DNA of 64,000 bases from Ottelia alismoides (lineage: Eukaryota; Streptophyta; Magnoliopsida; Alismatales; Hydrocharitaceae): the NCBI GenBank assembly GCA_037367405.1, contig JAZKJV010005536.1:434001-498000 (forward strand), in the 5' to 3' direction. The position numbers and the translations under genes are program-made. Shown one piece after another: positions 35,325-47,574 of the stretch; within the stretch, counting starts at the first letter, position 1; each line of letters begins with the position of its first letter. Below the pieces are notes generated by a model. That model was not told the origin of the DNA. It saw nothing but the letters and a program-made list of their open reading frames with translations, and did no database searches.

Positions 35325-36489
35325 TACTTGATTCCGATAGCCTTCAATTAGAAATTCGTAGAAGTATCTGGGATTAAAGTATTTCGCTACTCGCATAAAT
35401 ATACAGATATTTGTATATATTGTATCCATGTCTCCAAATATCACATCTAACACCTTTTTCCTTTTTCACCATGCCTTTTTCTACGAATGGTATTGTGATA
35501 TGTCTCTCCAATCATGATTTTAATTACGTCAGAGGTCAATATAAAGTTATATCGTAACGTTTGCAAAATATAACATCCCATAAATTTTCATTGCACGAAG
35601 GTTGTCGACCAATAGAATTGGGTTACGATATGTGTGTTTATTCTGATAGGGGTAGAAATCCCAACACTGTTGGGCTTTGTTTGGTTACGAGGATGTGGTG
35701 GGTTGAGGTAACCTCATGTGAATAGTAGCTATTTGGATGATTATGAGGATTGGAAGAGAGTTGGAATAAGAAATGTAATGTGATGTCACATTTATTTGTG
35801 ATGGAATTCCAATTTAGAAATGTAGGAGGATAAATCGGGTTATCTCTGGGTAACCCGGTAACCTGACGAACCCTTGACGTTTATTGTAATTGGTATGCAA
35901 TCTTATGCAGAGCACAATCAACTATGTATGTCTTTTCACGAAGCTAAAACATTACATTGCACATCCTTGGACATGCTACAAATACTTATGGTATCGATCA
36001 ATTATACCTTGATCTCAAAATCCCTTTGATTCGAATATTCAGTGGCATCTGGATCACATACATCGTTGCTTTGACGTTGTTCCGCAAATAGTATCCTTCC
36101 AGCATATGAATTGAAGATATACTATTCATTTTTTAATATATCGGGCATATCTACCACCGGATCTAAAGTCATACCATAATCAACTAATGGATAATAAATT
36201 GGCTCAACAGAGATTGGGCCAATTATTAATCCTTGACCATGTACGTCATGACTAATATCATTCCGGTCAGGAAGAGCATCTTTGACATCGTCATCCTCAT
36301 CATCACTGTCTTTCACTTACATCATCAAGAGCATCATCTACGATGGCTTCATTTTGAATAAAACATTCCTCCATCCTTACGTTGTCTTGTAGACAGCTCA
36401 CTTGACATTATGACAATATCTAAGAATAGTTGCATTGTTTCGAGAGCACTAGTAAAGTTCAACACTAAAGGATTCGTCTTATTATCTGC
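35325..36489. other. Intergenic, unassigned
   Basis: No recognised gene. Around 35668 there is a GGGCTTTGTTTGGTTAC motif resembling ends of plant hAT/Harbinger-type MITEs, but no matching right end. A 64-codon minus frame (36122-36316) begins MKDSDDEDDDVKDALPD and is acidic; no family recognised. Confidence 0.4.
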
Positions 36490-36696
36490 AATAACACAAC
36501 AACAATAAAGCTTTTCTTACATTAAGTAGAGTCGACTACATAGATTCTTTGCCTCCATTCAGATTGTGTCAATCTTTAGCTTAGATCCAAAAAACTAAGA
36601 TCTCTTCGTATAGTCTCATTCCAACACTTCTTTGGCCTTCCTCGCCCTCTCTTAGCCGGCTCAACATCCCAAAACCCGCAACTCGTAATTGGTGCA

Positions 36697-37400
36697 TGTA
36701 ATGTCCCAGGCTTAGGTCTCCGATCCGTTATTGGGGAAAGCTGACCCTGACAACTTGTTGGTTACGGGCCTAGATGGACTTGTTGGCAACCACCCAAAAT
36801 GCTTAAGCCTAAGTTGTCAAGTAGTAATCGCCATCTCTTATAACCCACTCTCACACTTTGTGAGTTTTAGATGTGAGACTATATTTGGGGTTGGGGTGTT
36901 ACAACCTCCCACACTTATATTCGCAACGTCCTCGTTGCGACATGACCCATCACTTATTCACAGTTATAGTGGCGGCTGCACGCTCCGGTTAGCCATTTCC
37001 TCCTATCTCTTTGTAGGTGTGACTCCGCCTCTCGGATAACCCTTTCCACTATTAGAGGGAAATTGGCTTTGATACCATTTGTAACGTCTCAGGCTTAGGT
37101 CCCCGGTCCGTTATCGAGAAAAACTGGCCCTGATAACTTGTTGGGCTTGGGCCTAGATGGACCCATTGGCAACCACCCAAAATGCTTAAGCCCAAGTTAT
37201 CAAATAGTAATCCTCGTCACTTATAACCCACTCACACTTTGTGAGTTTTAGATGTGATACTATATTTAGGTTGGAGTGTTACAACTGGGCTTAATAATTT
37301 TGGACGGTTGTCAACAGGTCCATTTGGGCTCGAATCCAACAAGTTGTCAGGGTCAGTTTTCCTCGACAATGGACCGGAGACCTAAGCCCGGGATGTTACA
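36697..37400 (-). mobile_element. TRIM retrotransposon with extra inverted half-LTR
   Basis: Flanked by an exact 5 bp duplication GTGCA (36692-36696, 37401-37405) inside the LINE. Order in plus coordinates: LTR 36697-36903 (207 bp, minus orientation), interior 36904-37079 with primer site 37065-37077, LTR 37080-37283 (204 bp, minus), then 37284-37400, which is the terminal part of the same LTR in the opposite orientation. The insertion thus has ~117 bp inverted ends in addition to direct LTRs. No coding. It belongs to the same family as the element at 39594-40182. Confidence 0.88.
37065..37077 (-). other. TRIM primer-binding site (tRNA-Met)
   Basis: The minus strand reads TGGTATCAAAGCC just inside the LTR, one base from the complement of the initiator tRNA-Met 3' end (TGGTATCAGAGCC). 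Confidence 0.85.
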
Positions 37401-38816
37401 GTGCATCAGTTGACCTCCTTTGCAAATAGCTAAACGAACTAAAGTTGTTTTCTCGCATCTTATCCTTGATCGGAGCTACACCAACTTTCCATCTGATTGC
37501 ATCATTCCAATATGATCATTACGTGTTTGTATCCACACATCTATCTTAGCATTTTCATTTCCGTTATTGCCATTCTCTGCGGATGTCTATGGTTCATATG
37601 CCAACATTCATATCCACATAGCGTAGCAGGTCTCACGAATGCTTTGTAAAATTTCTCTGTGATTTTCAAAAGAATTTTCTTATCACAGAGAACAGTAAAG
37701 GCTCTTGTCCATTTTAGCCAACCTGCATTTATTTTATTAGTAACATCTCCATCAATTTCCTCATCATGTTGCAAAATAGATCTCACGTATCTAAAAGAAT
37801 CTCTCTTCTGAATGTTATCGTCATTAATCTTCACCGTTCCTTCCATTAAAAGTGCATTCCATGCATTCAGTCTTAACCGTATATATATATATGAAATCTT
37901 TTAGTTTCCAATGCATGTCTCCAAATCTCAATCTTCTTAGTTACTCCATCTCTAGTCTCATCAATCAATACAATATCATCAACAAATAACATAAGCCAAG
38001 GTGTCTCATCCTAAATGTGACTTGTCAAGTCGTCCATAATCAAAGTAAACAGGAATTGACTCAAACTTGAACCTTGATGCAGAACCATGTTGACGTCAAA
38101 ATAGTCTTTCTTCCTAGACTAGATCCTTACACAAGATGACGACCTATCATACATATCCTTTATGAGGTTTATGCATAAGACATGTACTTGTCTCTTCTCC
38201 AAAACTCTCCATAATATCTTCTGTAGGATAGAATCTGAGCCTCCTCGAAATCAATAAAAAAACATATGGATATTCTTTGTTTTAGCTCTATAAATCTCCA
38301 TTGTTCTCTTTGGCAAGTGGATATCTTCAATAGTTGAGCGACTGGCATGAATACGAATATGTTTTCTTTTACTTTGGAAACCTGCCTCAACCTTTTTCGA
38401 TCACACATTCCCAAATATTAGTATGAATCATCCGCTTGATACCTCTATAATTTGAATACTTTGACAAAATGTGTTTGCATTCGCCAACTATTTGCTTGGT
38501 ATTTCCAAGTTATAGCTCCCTCGTCTAAAACTGTTAAGGATGTAAATCATCGACAATAGATCTTCGAATATGCTAGATAGAGGAAGCTTAGTCATTATGT
38601 CCACCTTCGTAATTCATGATATCATTGGTGTACATCATCCTTCTATTCCAGAATATGTCCAATATACAAATGTCAGTCATTCTTATGAGAAAGTGAAATT
38701 CATATCATTCGTTTTCCTTATTTTGGTCTATTTAAGTTTAAATGATCGCTTAATTTTATTTGGAAATTGAAATTATAAGGATCTATCTATAGTTTAAAAT
38801 AATATTATTAAAAGTA

Positions 38817-39540
38817 ATATTTATGGATGATAAGATGAAAAGTTAGGATATATACAATATTACTAGTCTTTATTAGGATGATTATGGCCAGGTCGCAAAG
38901 AATGTAAAGTAGGAGCTCTTCCTCGACATATAAGATGCCAGTTAAGTAACTACTTCAACAATCATGGCTTAGACACCAAATTAATCCCAATCATGCCATC
39001 TAACCACTATGATTACTTGGTTTTATTTAAAATTCAATTGTATATATACGATGTTTTGAGATTTTTTTTGGATCTTATTGAGAAGATCAGAAGTTCATTA
39101 AGTTGAATATAGTTGAGGTTTTATTTATATCGTTTATTATATTTGTGTCATTGATATTAATATTTATGAATGATAAGTTGAGAAGTTAGGAATGATAATC
39201 CTACTGGTTCGAATTGGGATATATTTCACTCGATCATATAGATTGTAAAGTGGGAGCTCTTCTTCAATGTGTTAGGTGTCAATTAAGTAACCACTTCGAC
39301 AATCTAGTCCTAGATGCCAAATTAATCTCAATCTAACTAATGATAATTTGATTTTATATAAAAGGATTTCTGTTGTGGTTTATTGAGTATTTTTTTGGAT
39401 TTGATTCACAAGATAAGAAGTTCATAAAGTTGAATTTTATTGTGAATTTTTTTGCATTATTTACTGCATTTATATATGTTATTAATATTAATATTTATTA
39501 ATTATAAGATGATAAGTTAGGAAAATATAATTATATCATT
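38817..39540 (+). repeat. Tandem repeat, ~335 bp unit, just over two copies
   Basis: AATATTTATGGATGATAAG-like starts recur at 38817, 39159 and 39490 (spacings 342 and 331). Within each unit GTAAAGT(A/G)GGAGCTCTTC, TAAGTAAC(T/C)ACTTC and ACCAAATTAATC/GCCAAATTAATCTCAATC recur in the same order. The third copy is only begun before the TRIM at 39594. Confidence 0.8.
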
Positions 39541-39593
39541 TCGAGTGAAATTACAATTACAAACTTATTATTAGTCTTGAAAATTAAAGTTAG

Positions 39594-40182
39594 TGTAATA
39601 CCCCAATCCCAAACATAGTGCCATACCTAAAACTCACGAAGTGTGGGTATGGTTTATAAGTGGTGGGGATTACTACTTAACAACTTGGGCTTAAGCATTT
39701 TGGGTGGTTGTCAACGGACACATTTGAGCCCGAACCCAACAAGTTGTCAGGGCCAATTTTCCTCGATAACGGACCGTGGACCTAAGCTCGGGACGTTACA
39801 AATGGTATCAAAGCCAATACCATCTGATAGTGGAAAGGACTACCTGAGAGATGGAGCCACCCCTACAAAGAGATAGGAGGAAATGGCTACCAGGAGCGTG
39901 CAGCGGCCACTATCATTGGGAATAAGAGATGGGCCATGTCGCAACGAGTACGCTGTGAATATAAGTGGGGGAGGTTGTAACACCCCAACCCCAAACATAG
40001 TGCCATACCTAAAACTCACGAAGTGCGGGTATGATTTATAAGTGGTGGGGATTACTACTTGACAACTTGGGCTTAAGCATTGTGGGTGGTTGTCAACGGG
40101 TCCATTTGGGCCCGAACCCAACAAGTTGTCATGGCCAGTTTTCCTCGATAACGGACCGGGGACCTAAGCCCGGGACGTTATA
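39594..40182 (+). mobile_element. Complete TRIM retrotransposon (589 bp)
   Basis: Two 207 bp LTRs (39594-39800, 39976-40182) flank a 175 bp interior with a tRNA-Met primer site (TGGTATCAAAGCC, 39803-39815) and a polypurine tract AAGTGGGGGAGGT (39963-39975). The target duplication is GTTAG (39589-39593, 40183-40187). The LTRs start TGTAA; the 5' copy ends TTACA, the 3' copy TTATA. There is no coding capacity, so it must be mobilised by other elements. Confidence 0.95.
39803..39815 (+). other. TRIM primer-binding site (tRNA-Met)
   Basis: TGGTATCAAAGCC two bases after the 5' LTR, one mismatch from the initiator tRNA-Met complement. Confidence 0.9.
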
Positions 40183-40187
40183 GTTAG

Positions 40188-42070
40188 GAACAAAAAAATA
40201 TGTATAATTTAATATCTAATTTCTTAATTCTCAATTAAGGACCTCATTTTTCAAATGTAACAAACACAGGTCGGAACTTTCAACTTTAGGGTTTAACACT
40301 AACATAAAGAGGTCACAAGAGCTTGCAGAAGCATTTATTTGAGACATAAAAGATTAGACGTCTATATTACATTTGAATAGCGAGACCCTTAATTGGGAAA
40401 TTAATGCATAGTTGAGGTCCAGTTTGTAGTTTACCCAAATGACTATTATATTAAAACCAAATTTTCTGTACAGACATGACTATGACATATAATCCTAATC
40501 GAACGTGATTTAATGTCAATTAAAGTAAAGTATACAAAGTATAAAACAAGAATGACTTGTAAAGGCTCCTTATTTTTGAAAACGATCAAGTTCTTTCGTC
40601 ATTACCAGAAGCAGTAAATAGATAGAAAATATTACAGTCCAGGAGGGAAAATATTATAGCACAGGTCAAAATACAACATATGCACGAAAAGAAATACAAC
40701 GGTAACAGTTATAAGGACTAAATAAAAGTTGAAAACCGATTCGCCGTACGCTAAGGTGAACTCGAATATGGAAACATTGATGTAACTTATAATAAAAACT
40801 ATTCCTGATTACGCTCACTCACATGTGTGTCTCATTGATGTAACTTATAATAATTACTATATCTGATGACGTTTATTCAGATGTGTGGGTCAATCTCGCC
40901 GTCGTCATTGCTGGGAAGACTTCGCCAACCACTTTAATCTATCATCTAAAAGAAGAAAAATATAATCGATATGTCCAACCTATGGATACCTCAATCTGAT
41001 ATGACTGATATATGTCTGACATATAAATAAGCAAATTTGTTCCAATAAAAAACAGACTTCACACGCCAATGATTTTGCGCTACCATTTTGTCACGGTCTT
41101 AACAAAAAAACCAGCCTCAGATTTGCGTGGAAACCCTTCTCCTTGAAGGAATAAAACAGTTAGACGGATCCGCTCACTTTGTTTAGGGGCACTCAACACG
41201 GCTAAAGCTGAATTATGATACTAAACAATGCGCTAGAACCTAAAATCCTTGCGTGGTTGATTGTTAGACCATATCAAGTTTTTTTCCCAAAACCATTATT
41301 TGTAAATGTGCAAATGACTGGAAGCTGCATACCACCATGTCTTTCATTAGGCATGAAGCATACATGGAAGTAGCAATCTTCCTAATATAAAATTAAAATT
41401 AGAATATATTAATAAGGTCACGCATGCATTGTTGGCTCCGTAATCATTAGAGAATCTTAACCCTTTACAATACCACATGATAGAAAAAAGAAGATAAGAA
41501 TCAAAAGTACCAACTCCTCAATAATATAGTCAAAAAAGCTACGTCCAACTAGGAATCTGTCATCCATCCATAAATTAAGACCACTTGTCGCGTGTGTATA
41601 TGTATATATTTCTCATCACTCTTTTTCAAAGGAGGAAGGAGGAGCAAAGGGCAAGCAAAGAAAAAGAAAGGTAAGGGAGAGAATATGCCGACTTGCCTGT
41701 CCACAGCACAGCAGAGCACAGCACAGTGGTGTCTCATAATTCTCGGGAAGGTGTTGTTGTGGGGACATTCATACTTAGTACCGCTCCCCATGTGAGAAAG
41801 AGAAAGGAAAGAAGGATATATATCTATGCGTGGCGAGAATGATAAGGATGATAAATAAATCCACGGCTGGGTGGACCCTTCCATATGCTCTGCCCATTAA
41901 TGCTGCGAATCTCATGTCCGCTTCCCATTGATGACTCGATTACCTTCAATTTCCCTCCTCTTCCATGTTTTTAATTATATCGGTCGTAACAACTCCAATT
42001 ATTGCACGCTTATGGTTGTCCTCGTCGCTTGTGATGATACAACTGTCATAACCAATATAATTAAGACATA
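40188..42070. other. Intergenic
   Basis: No gene recognised. A short tandem duplication with 58 bp period starts at 40775 and 40833 (shared CATTGATGTAACTTATAATAA). The frames at 41549-41884 and 41592-41795 overlap a purine-rich tract and look compositional. Confidence 0.5.
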
Positions 42071-42598
42071 TTACAAAGAAACTGTTGGGAGACAGGCAAC
42101 AAGCTGCGCCGCCAATTCCTTTTGGATGACAAATCCAATTCTTCGGAACACAATATCCATAGACCTGGGAAACATAACATAGCTATGCATAATTTTCTGA
42201 ACCCTCTTAAGGATCTCTACAGCTTCAGACGCCAAGAACCCAAAGATATCAAACCCAAAAGGGATGAAGACATGTTGATTGTCAATACAAGCCTTCTCAT
42301 GTTCATCAACTTTGGCTGAGGCAGCTTTCTGTGCAACGTATCCTGCAGTAAAATCACTTTTTATCAGACCAACTAAGGGAGACACTCCAGTTAAATCAAC
42401 ACATGCGTGTTTTCCTCCAGCCCAACCAAAAATTAAAACATCTGCTGGTCCAAGTGTGGATCTCCCCTCGTGTGTATCAGATAAAAATTTCACAGGTGCT
42501 TCTTTCTTTGATGCAACCCCAGCCTTCTCGAGAACATCAAAGAGGACATCAGATACAACTGTCATCAGAAAGCGTTTGTTTTTAAGGTTTGGATACAA
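42071..42598 (-). pseudogene. Repeat-borne plant protein family, C-terminal fragment, function unknown
   Basis: An open minus-strand frame ending at a natural stop. No ATG is present at the 5' end; the frame stays open upstream to about 42661 with sequence of the same style, so it is a fragment. It contains ADVLIFGWAGGKHACVDLTG followed by VSPLVGL, then a Lys/Ala-rich helix (YVAQKAASAKVDEHEKAC), FIPFGFDIFGFLASEAVEIL, and IGFVIQKELAAQLVACLP. I recognise this motif order as a family found many times in plant genomes, generally called uncharacterised or transposon-linked. The Asp-Val...Val-Asp-Leu-Thr spacing could suit a restriction-endonuclease-like fold, but that is speculation. No intron signs and no neighbouring transposon domain are visible. 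Confidence 0.5.
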
Positions 42599-42797
42599 TG
42601 GAAGTAGAGAAGCCTCTTGGGAGCAGAGCAGGAGAGCAGGAGGGATTATAAATGTCAGACCTGGTCGATGTGATATGGGAATACCAAAAAAAGCCGCTTG
42701 GATGATATTAAGGGAAATTCAAGTTGATCGACAAACATACGCCGACGGATGGTGTAGGGGTGCAGGTGAAAGCATACGTAGAAACCTGATCCTCTGC

Positions 42798-42955
42798 TAT
42801 GCAATAGACTCTACAGTAGGGGCATGGGCTGCTTGATCTTGATCGAGCAGTTCCCAGGAATTCGTACGGTAGGGGTCCACAAAAAGTGCAAATTCGTGGG
42901 AACTCCTCGATCAAGATCGAGCGGCCCACGTCCCTACTGCAGAGTCTGCTGCATA
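42798..42955. mobile_element. Long perfect-type hairpin (MITE or small-RNA precursor)
   Basis: Two ~66-base arms (42798-42863, 42890-42955) pair almost completely, including GATCTTGATCGAG and GTTCCCA, around a ~26-base loop. There are few mismatches. It could be a very small MITE or an inverted duplication; a transcript would fold into a stem of about the size of a miRNA precursor. Confidence 0.75.
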
Positions 42956-43173
42956 TTTTGTATTGTAACGTAAAGATTTTCAACAAATATAATAGTATTT
43001 TCATAATTCCATCTCGATATACATGTTATATTAATATTCATTATTAAATCTATGGAATAAGAAATTGTAAAACATATAGGGAAAAGACCTAAATTGATGT
43101 TGGTGTTTCTAAACTCAGAAAAGATTCATCTAATTTGAAGTTTCCCTTACACACATACATATACATACGGAGG

Positions 43174-43492
43174 GCCGATCCAAAACGAGACATGATCCTT
43201 CCTAAGTTAAGGAAGGTCATCCCTATTTTTGTAAAAAACTTACCAGCAGTTTATTAAAAGAAGTAAACAATTTGTAACATTTTGTAACTTATAAACTAAA
43301 TAATGTAAATTAGAAAATATCATATTGTAGTTTTTGTTCAAATATAATAATGTAAATTACAATGTGTGGTTTATAAATTGCAAATAGTTATAAGTTGTTT
43401 ACTTATTTTATGAAATTACCATTGATTTATATGAAAAATGTTTTTATCTTTACTTAACTCAGGAAGGATCATGCCGCATTTCAAGTTTCCCA
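43174..43492. mobile_element. Foldback MITE (~310 bp)
   Basis: Arms ~43183-43305 and ~43365-43485 match as inverted repeats, sharing CATGATCCTTCCT, AAGTAAACAA and AACTTATAA. The ends begin near GGAGGGCC on the left and GTTTCC on the right. The flanks CATATACAT / CATATACTA are similar but not identical, so the exact duplication is uncertain. Confidence 0.65.
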
Positions 43493-43510
43493 TATACTAT
43501 TGGCTTTAAT

Positions 43511-43548
43511 GGGGCTACCTCCAAGGGAGAGCCAACTTGGCTACTACA
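43511..43548. repeat. Lone MITE arm
   Basis: AATGGGGCTACCTCC followed by GAGAGCCAACTTGGCT resembles one arm of the Mutator-type MITE at 33125-33435. No partner arm nearby. Confidence 0.5.
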
Positions 43549-43749
43549 CTCTTATTTTTTATTTCCTAAGGTATTTTCTGAAATCACATAGCACCTAGGG
43601 GATTTAGTCAACTATATAACAATATGTTGTTATTTAAATTTCATATAGAACATACAATCTTAACATGTCCATCTTTAAGGAATCAATTTCAGCATTTATA
43701 ATACCATAAAATTGGATATGCTTGATGGATGGGAGAAAAGTCTTGAATT

Positions 43750-46700
43750 GAGTTGAAATTTGAATGGGAACATGATGCTGAAAAACCATAATTCTCCCTA
43801 GCTAAATTCATGCGAACTAGTTAATGTGTCTTTCATGGCAGACGGGCAAATCGTAATTTCTCAAAAAGACCACTTAATTAATGTTAGTCATTTCAATTCA
43901 AAGCGGATGTATTTTTTTACTTGAGCAAGGTTAAGATCAAACTCAGGGAGGCACTTGTCTCCTTAGGATGACTTTTAGGTCATTTAGAGATTAGGTTTTC
44001 GAGGAGTTTTTTAGAAATATTTTTCTATGCAATTAAAATGCAGATGCAATTTGACTAAGTTCATTGGTTAAAATGCAAAATATCAGTCAAATTAGTTCCA
44101 AAAATCCTAAAACTTGGTCAGATGTTAATGCGTGCAAAATTAAGATAATTTGATTTTTTTGGGTAATTTTCAGATGTAAAATGAATTTTCTGTGAATTAA
44201 ATAATGTATAATTAGTGATCTAGAATAATATAATATAAAAAAAGAAAATATTAATATTTTCGTAAAATAAAATTATCCTAGATGTATCTAATTACCAAGT
44301 AGCCATAATAACTTTCAGATCCTAAAAATACTAAGTTACAGAGAATTAAAATTCAATCACACAAATTATTAATCAATTTATTTTAACAAAATAAGCATGT
44401 AAAAGAGATGATTTTTGGGCAAATTACAGAGGGCAATTAATTCTAATTACTATGATTTTATGAAATTTTAGGAGCAATATATGAATTACTATGAACTAAT
44501 GATCATAGATTAGGTAAAACATAGTTAATTTTTCCACAATTAATCCAATAAATCCACGTTAGCTCCTTAAATCATCATTAGATATTCACATCAAAGAGAA
44601 TTAATTTCTCTACAACAAACAATTTTTGGAATTATAAATTGATAACAAATATGCTCTGAAATAAGGTTCAAATACGAGGGTCAAAATGCAATTTACAAAA
44701 GTAATAAATAAAAACAAACGTGCAGAAGGGCTAAAGTATCATTACCAATACCTGACAGGGCATTTATGCAATTATCTCGCATGGTCACAAGATGTGCACG
44801 TGTTGGTGGCTACATAAGGGTGGATCTCTAGAGGAGCGGGGTTGTGGATGCAATAGCCCAATTGGGACTACACCTCGGCTTCGAATTTCTATGTGGAACG
44901 TGGTCTCACTTCGGCTCGACCAAGGTGGGCGGTTCAAGTTGATGCTCGGGATGGCGATGTGGTGTATTGCGAATCATAAGATGGCGAAGAAGGGGCTGCA
45001 ATTGATGGTGGCTGCTTCTTATCGAGATGCGATGGTTCACATGAGATGATGACGATCCTCTCATGGAAAAGGCAGTGTTGGAGGTCACGATGGGATATGC
45101 GGTGCAACTAGGCTGTGCTGGTGGTGCGGAAGGGCTAACGACGAGGGGCACAGAGACGGTCCGACAACATGGTGGACTGCTGTGAAGCGAGGATGAATCA
45201 TCGAAGGTAGGAGCAGCAAGGGTGAAGTGGTGTGGTCCAGCTACTATAATCGAGGTCGAAGGAGAGTAGGTCGATCGACACACGACCAACTGTTATTGCA
45301 AGTGCAACCACAATGGAGGCAAGCTCCCCCCTCCTCTGAATTGTCCATCATATACATAGTGGAGAGGATGTACTCTTTCAACAACGTTGAAGCTCTAGGG
45401 ATCGGCGGTAATGAAGCTCCCAGAAGATTCATGTGACACACACCCAATCAAGAGGGTGACGGTGGACCTACAAAAAGATATGACTCGAGTCTAAACGACT
45501 CTGCTTGGGAATCGACTGCAAAGGTGTAAATGTGGAACGAAGTTTTGGCAATGAATGTTGGGATGGAGCAATTGATTTAATCTTGGTTGATCAAAGATGA
45601 GGGGGTTTTTGATGAGGTAGAAAGAACATGAGGGGAGTCGGAGATGAAATGGTGATGCTCGAATCGGATTTGGTTTGGGGTTTCCAGAATTTGGGTGAAA
45701 CTAGATGATGAAGAAATTGGGGAGGATTAGAGAAGAAATGTAGCAAATGAAAAAGAAGAAATAGGGAAAGGGCTCTACCGAGAAGATCGGGTGAGATGGA
45801 GGAGATACTAGACATCGACCATAGTTAGAGCTCGATCATGGTTCTCCTCGAGGTCGCGGCTGATGTCCGAGCTGAGAAACTTCGAGCGGAGTTGCGACAA
45901 GGCTCATTGGAGCCTTGGATCTCATCTAGAGGAGAAGAAGATCGTTTCTCAAGCCTGGTACCTTGCGTTGTCACCAAAGGTGGGGTGATCTCTTTTTCTC
46001 TAGCCAAGAATGGCAGATACGTACGATGATGACGGAAAGTGGCTTTTAATGGTGTTTAGGGTTACACACGAAGGAAGGGGATGCGATGCAACATGGAGGA
46101 GAGGGGGTGGTTGTGCGAGCGAAGGGCTCAATCCAGGACTTGAGGAGGGAAGTAGTTGACAAGAGGAGTCAGGTGCGTTCGACCAAGGAAGGCAGCTTTG
46201 GTTGGGGAGCGGAGGAGTCACTGCCACCCGAAAAAGATGAATGAGGGGGGAATGGTTCTAGATCGTTCACTCGTCCGATATCGAACGATCGAGATGAGGC
46301 TGTGTGGTAAGATAAAATAAAAGAAAATAAATTAAAATTAAATAAATAAAATAAGAAAAGATCTGAGTCATTGGGTGAAGCACCCTTCATCCAACGGTCT
46401 AGATGAGAGGGCATATGAAGAGTAAGTGGTAGTCACATGGCGGCTTCGGGAGCTGCCACGTGTCGCTCCAATAAAAAACTGAACATAAATTCAAAGAAAA
46501 TTAAAAAATTAAACGATATCAAATAAAAAAGTAGACTTCATGATAGTTGTCCGTCTCAATAAGATATATAACTTTTATGAAGGAATCAAAACCAAAAGAA
46601 ATCATGTGTACAAAGTGTATTTTTGGTGGTCCTCTATGTACATAGAATACCTCAATTTTAGGTTTTTCAAATTTTATGACTTTTAAATAAGATAAAATTC

Positions 46701-47243
46701 AAAATAAAATCAAATACAATATAAAATAAATTTTTACACATTAATCTATTTTTTGGTATTTTTAATAATTAAGATAATAAAGAAACAAAAGAAGAGTGCC
46801 TTATATACAAACTATATACATAGACTTAGGATGACTCATTTTCTTTGATTTTTAATTAAATTTTAATTTGAATTTTTACACACTTTATTAAAACATAATT
46901 CAATGAAAAATAATTCAAAATAAATAAATAAATAAGATTTAATTATGTACATAAAATAATAAGGTCAAAATCAGTCGATATATATACAGTATACAAATGA
47001 AGGACTAAAATCCAAGTTTCTCATATGAACTCTGATTCTTTTGAATTTGGTCTTATTTTGTAGCTAATTGAATGTACATTAATTCAAAAGTGAGTAGGGG
47101 TTCATAGGAGACTATATGTGAGAGACATTTGACTTTGCATCTTTTTACCTCAGAACTACAAATATACAAATAAGTAATTTCTAATATTTTTTCTTTATAG
47201 GGTTAGTAATATGTACACAATGAAGTTTATTTTACTATATTTG
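43750..47243 (-). repeat. LTR-like block left of element C
   Basis: The start is uncertain. It contains ATCAAACTCAGGGAGGC at ~43934, the landmark found ~200 bp inside the LTRs of A and E, an AT-rich arm (44.0-44.75 kb), a GC-rich core (44.8-46.45 kb) and an AT-rich arm. With its continuation 56396-56622 it forms an LTR of about 3.7 kb that abuts element D's polypurine tract. The frames in the core (44792-46414) have no recognisable domain. Confidence 0.55.
47239..47243 (+). repeat. Element C target-site duplication, left
   Basis: ATTTG directly before the LTR, repeated at 56396-56400. Confidence 0.9.
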
Positions 47244-47574
47244 TGATGAAACTTGATTTCATCATCTTAATTTACATTTTTTAACCCCCTTGCTTAATTG
47301 TGGGTCAATAAAAACCAGATAAAGTCTTGTATTTATCAGAGACATTGAATAAATTAAAAACATAAAAAATGTCAAAATTAAAAATCGTGGTGTTTTTAGC
47401 CTTAAAAATACCCTAAAAAAATATTTGGTGTCTTTATTTAACCTCATTTCCATTTTGGTCATCATGAAACTTGTAGATCTCACCGAGATCTACAACTTTC
47501 ATGTTTTGAGTTTTTCCAAACTCAGTCATTTGACCCCTCATAATTCACTTTCTTCTTCGTAATAATTTAATTGG

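Larger units (their letters stand above)
36490..38520 (-). pseudogene. RTE-type LINE reverse transcriptase remnant
   Basis: A degenerate non-LTR retrotransposon on the minus strand, spread over several frames. From the N-terminal side: SRSTIEDIHLPKRTMEIYR (~38.32 kb), HQGSSLSQFLFTLIMD (~38.05 kb), the polymerase box LMLFVDDIVLIDETRDG (~37.97 kb, FVDD for FADD), then FRYVRSILQHDEEIDGDV, AGWLKWTRAFTVLCDKK and FYKAFVRPATLCGYECW (37541-37846). It ends with TACTTAATGT and a (TTG)n-like tail (~36490-36506), as RTE elements do. It is interrupted by a TRIM at 36697-37400. Confidence 0.85.

Noticed and set aside
35668..35900. hAT/Harbinger-type MITE starting GGGCTTTGTTTGG
   Set aside because: No matching inverted right end or target duplication found.
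45227..46414. Several 60-80 codon frames as host genes
   Set aside because: Mutually overlapping on both strands in a GC-rich LTR core, no domain or splice structure recognised.
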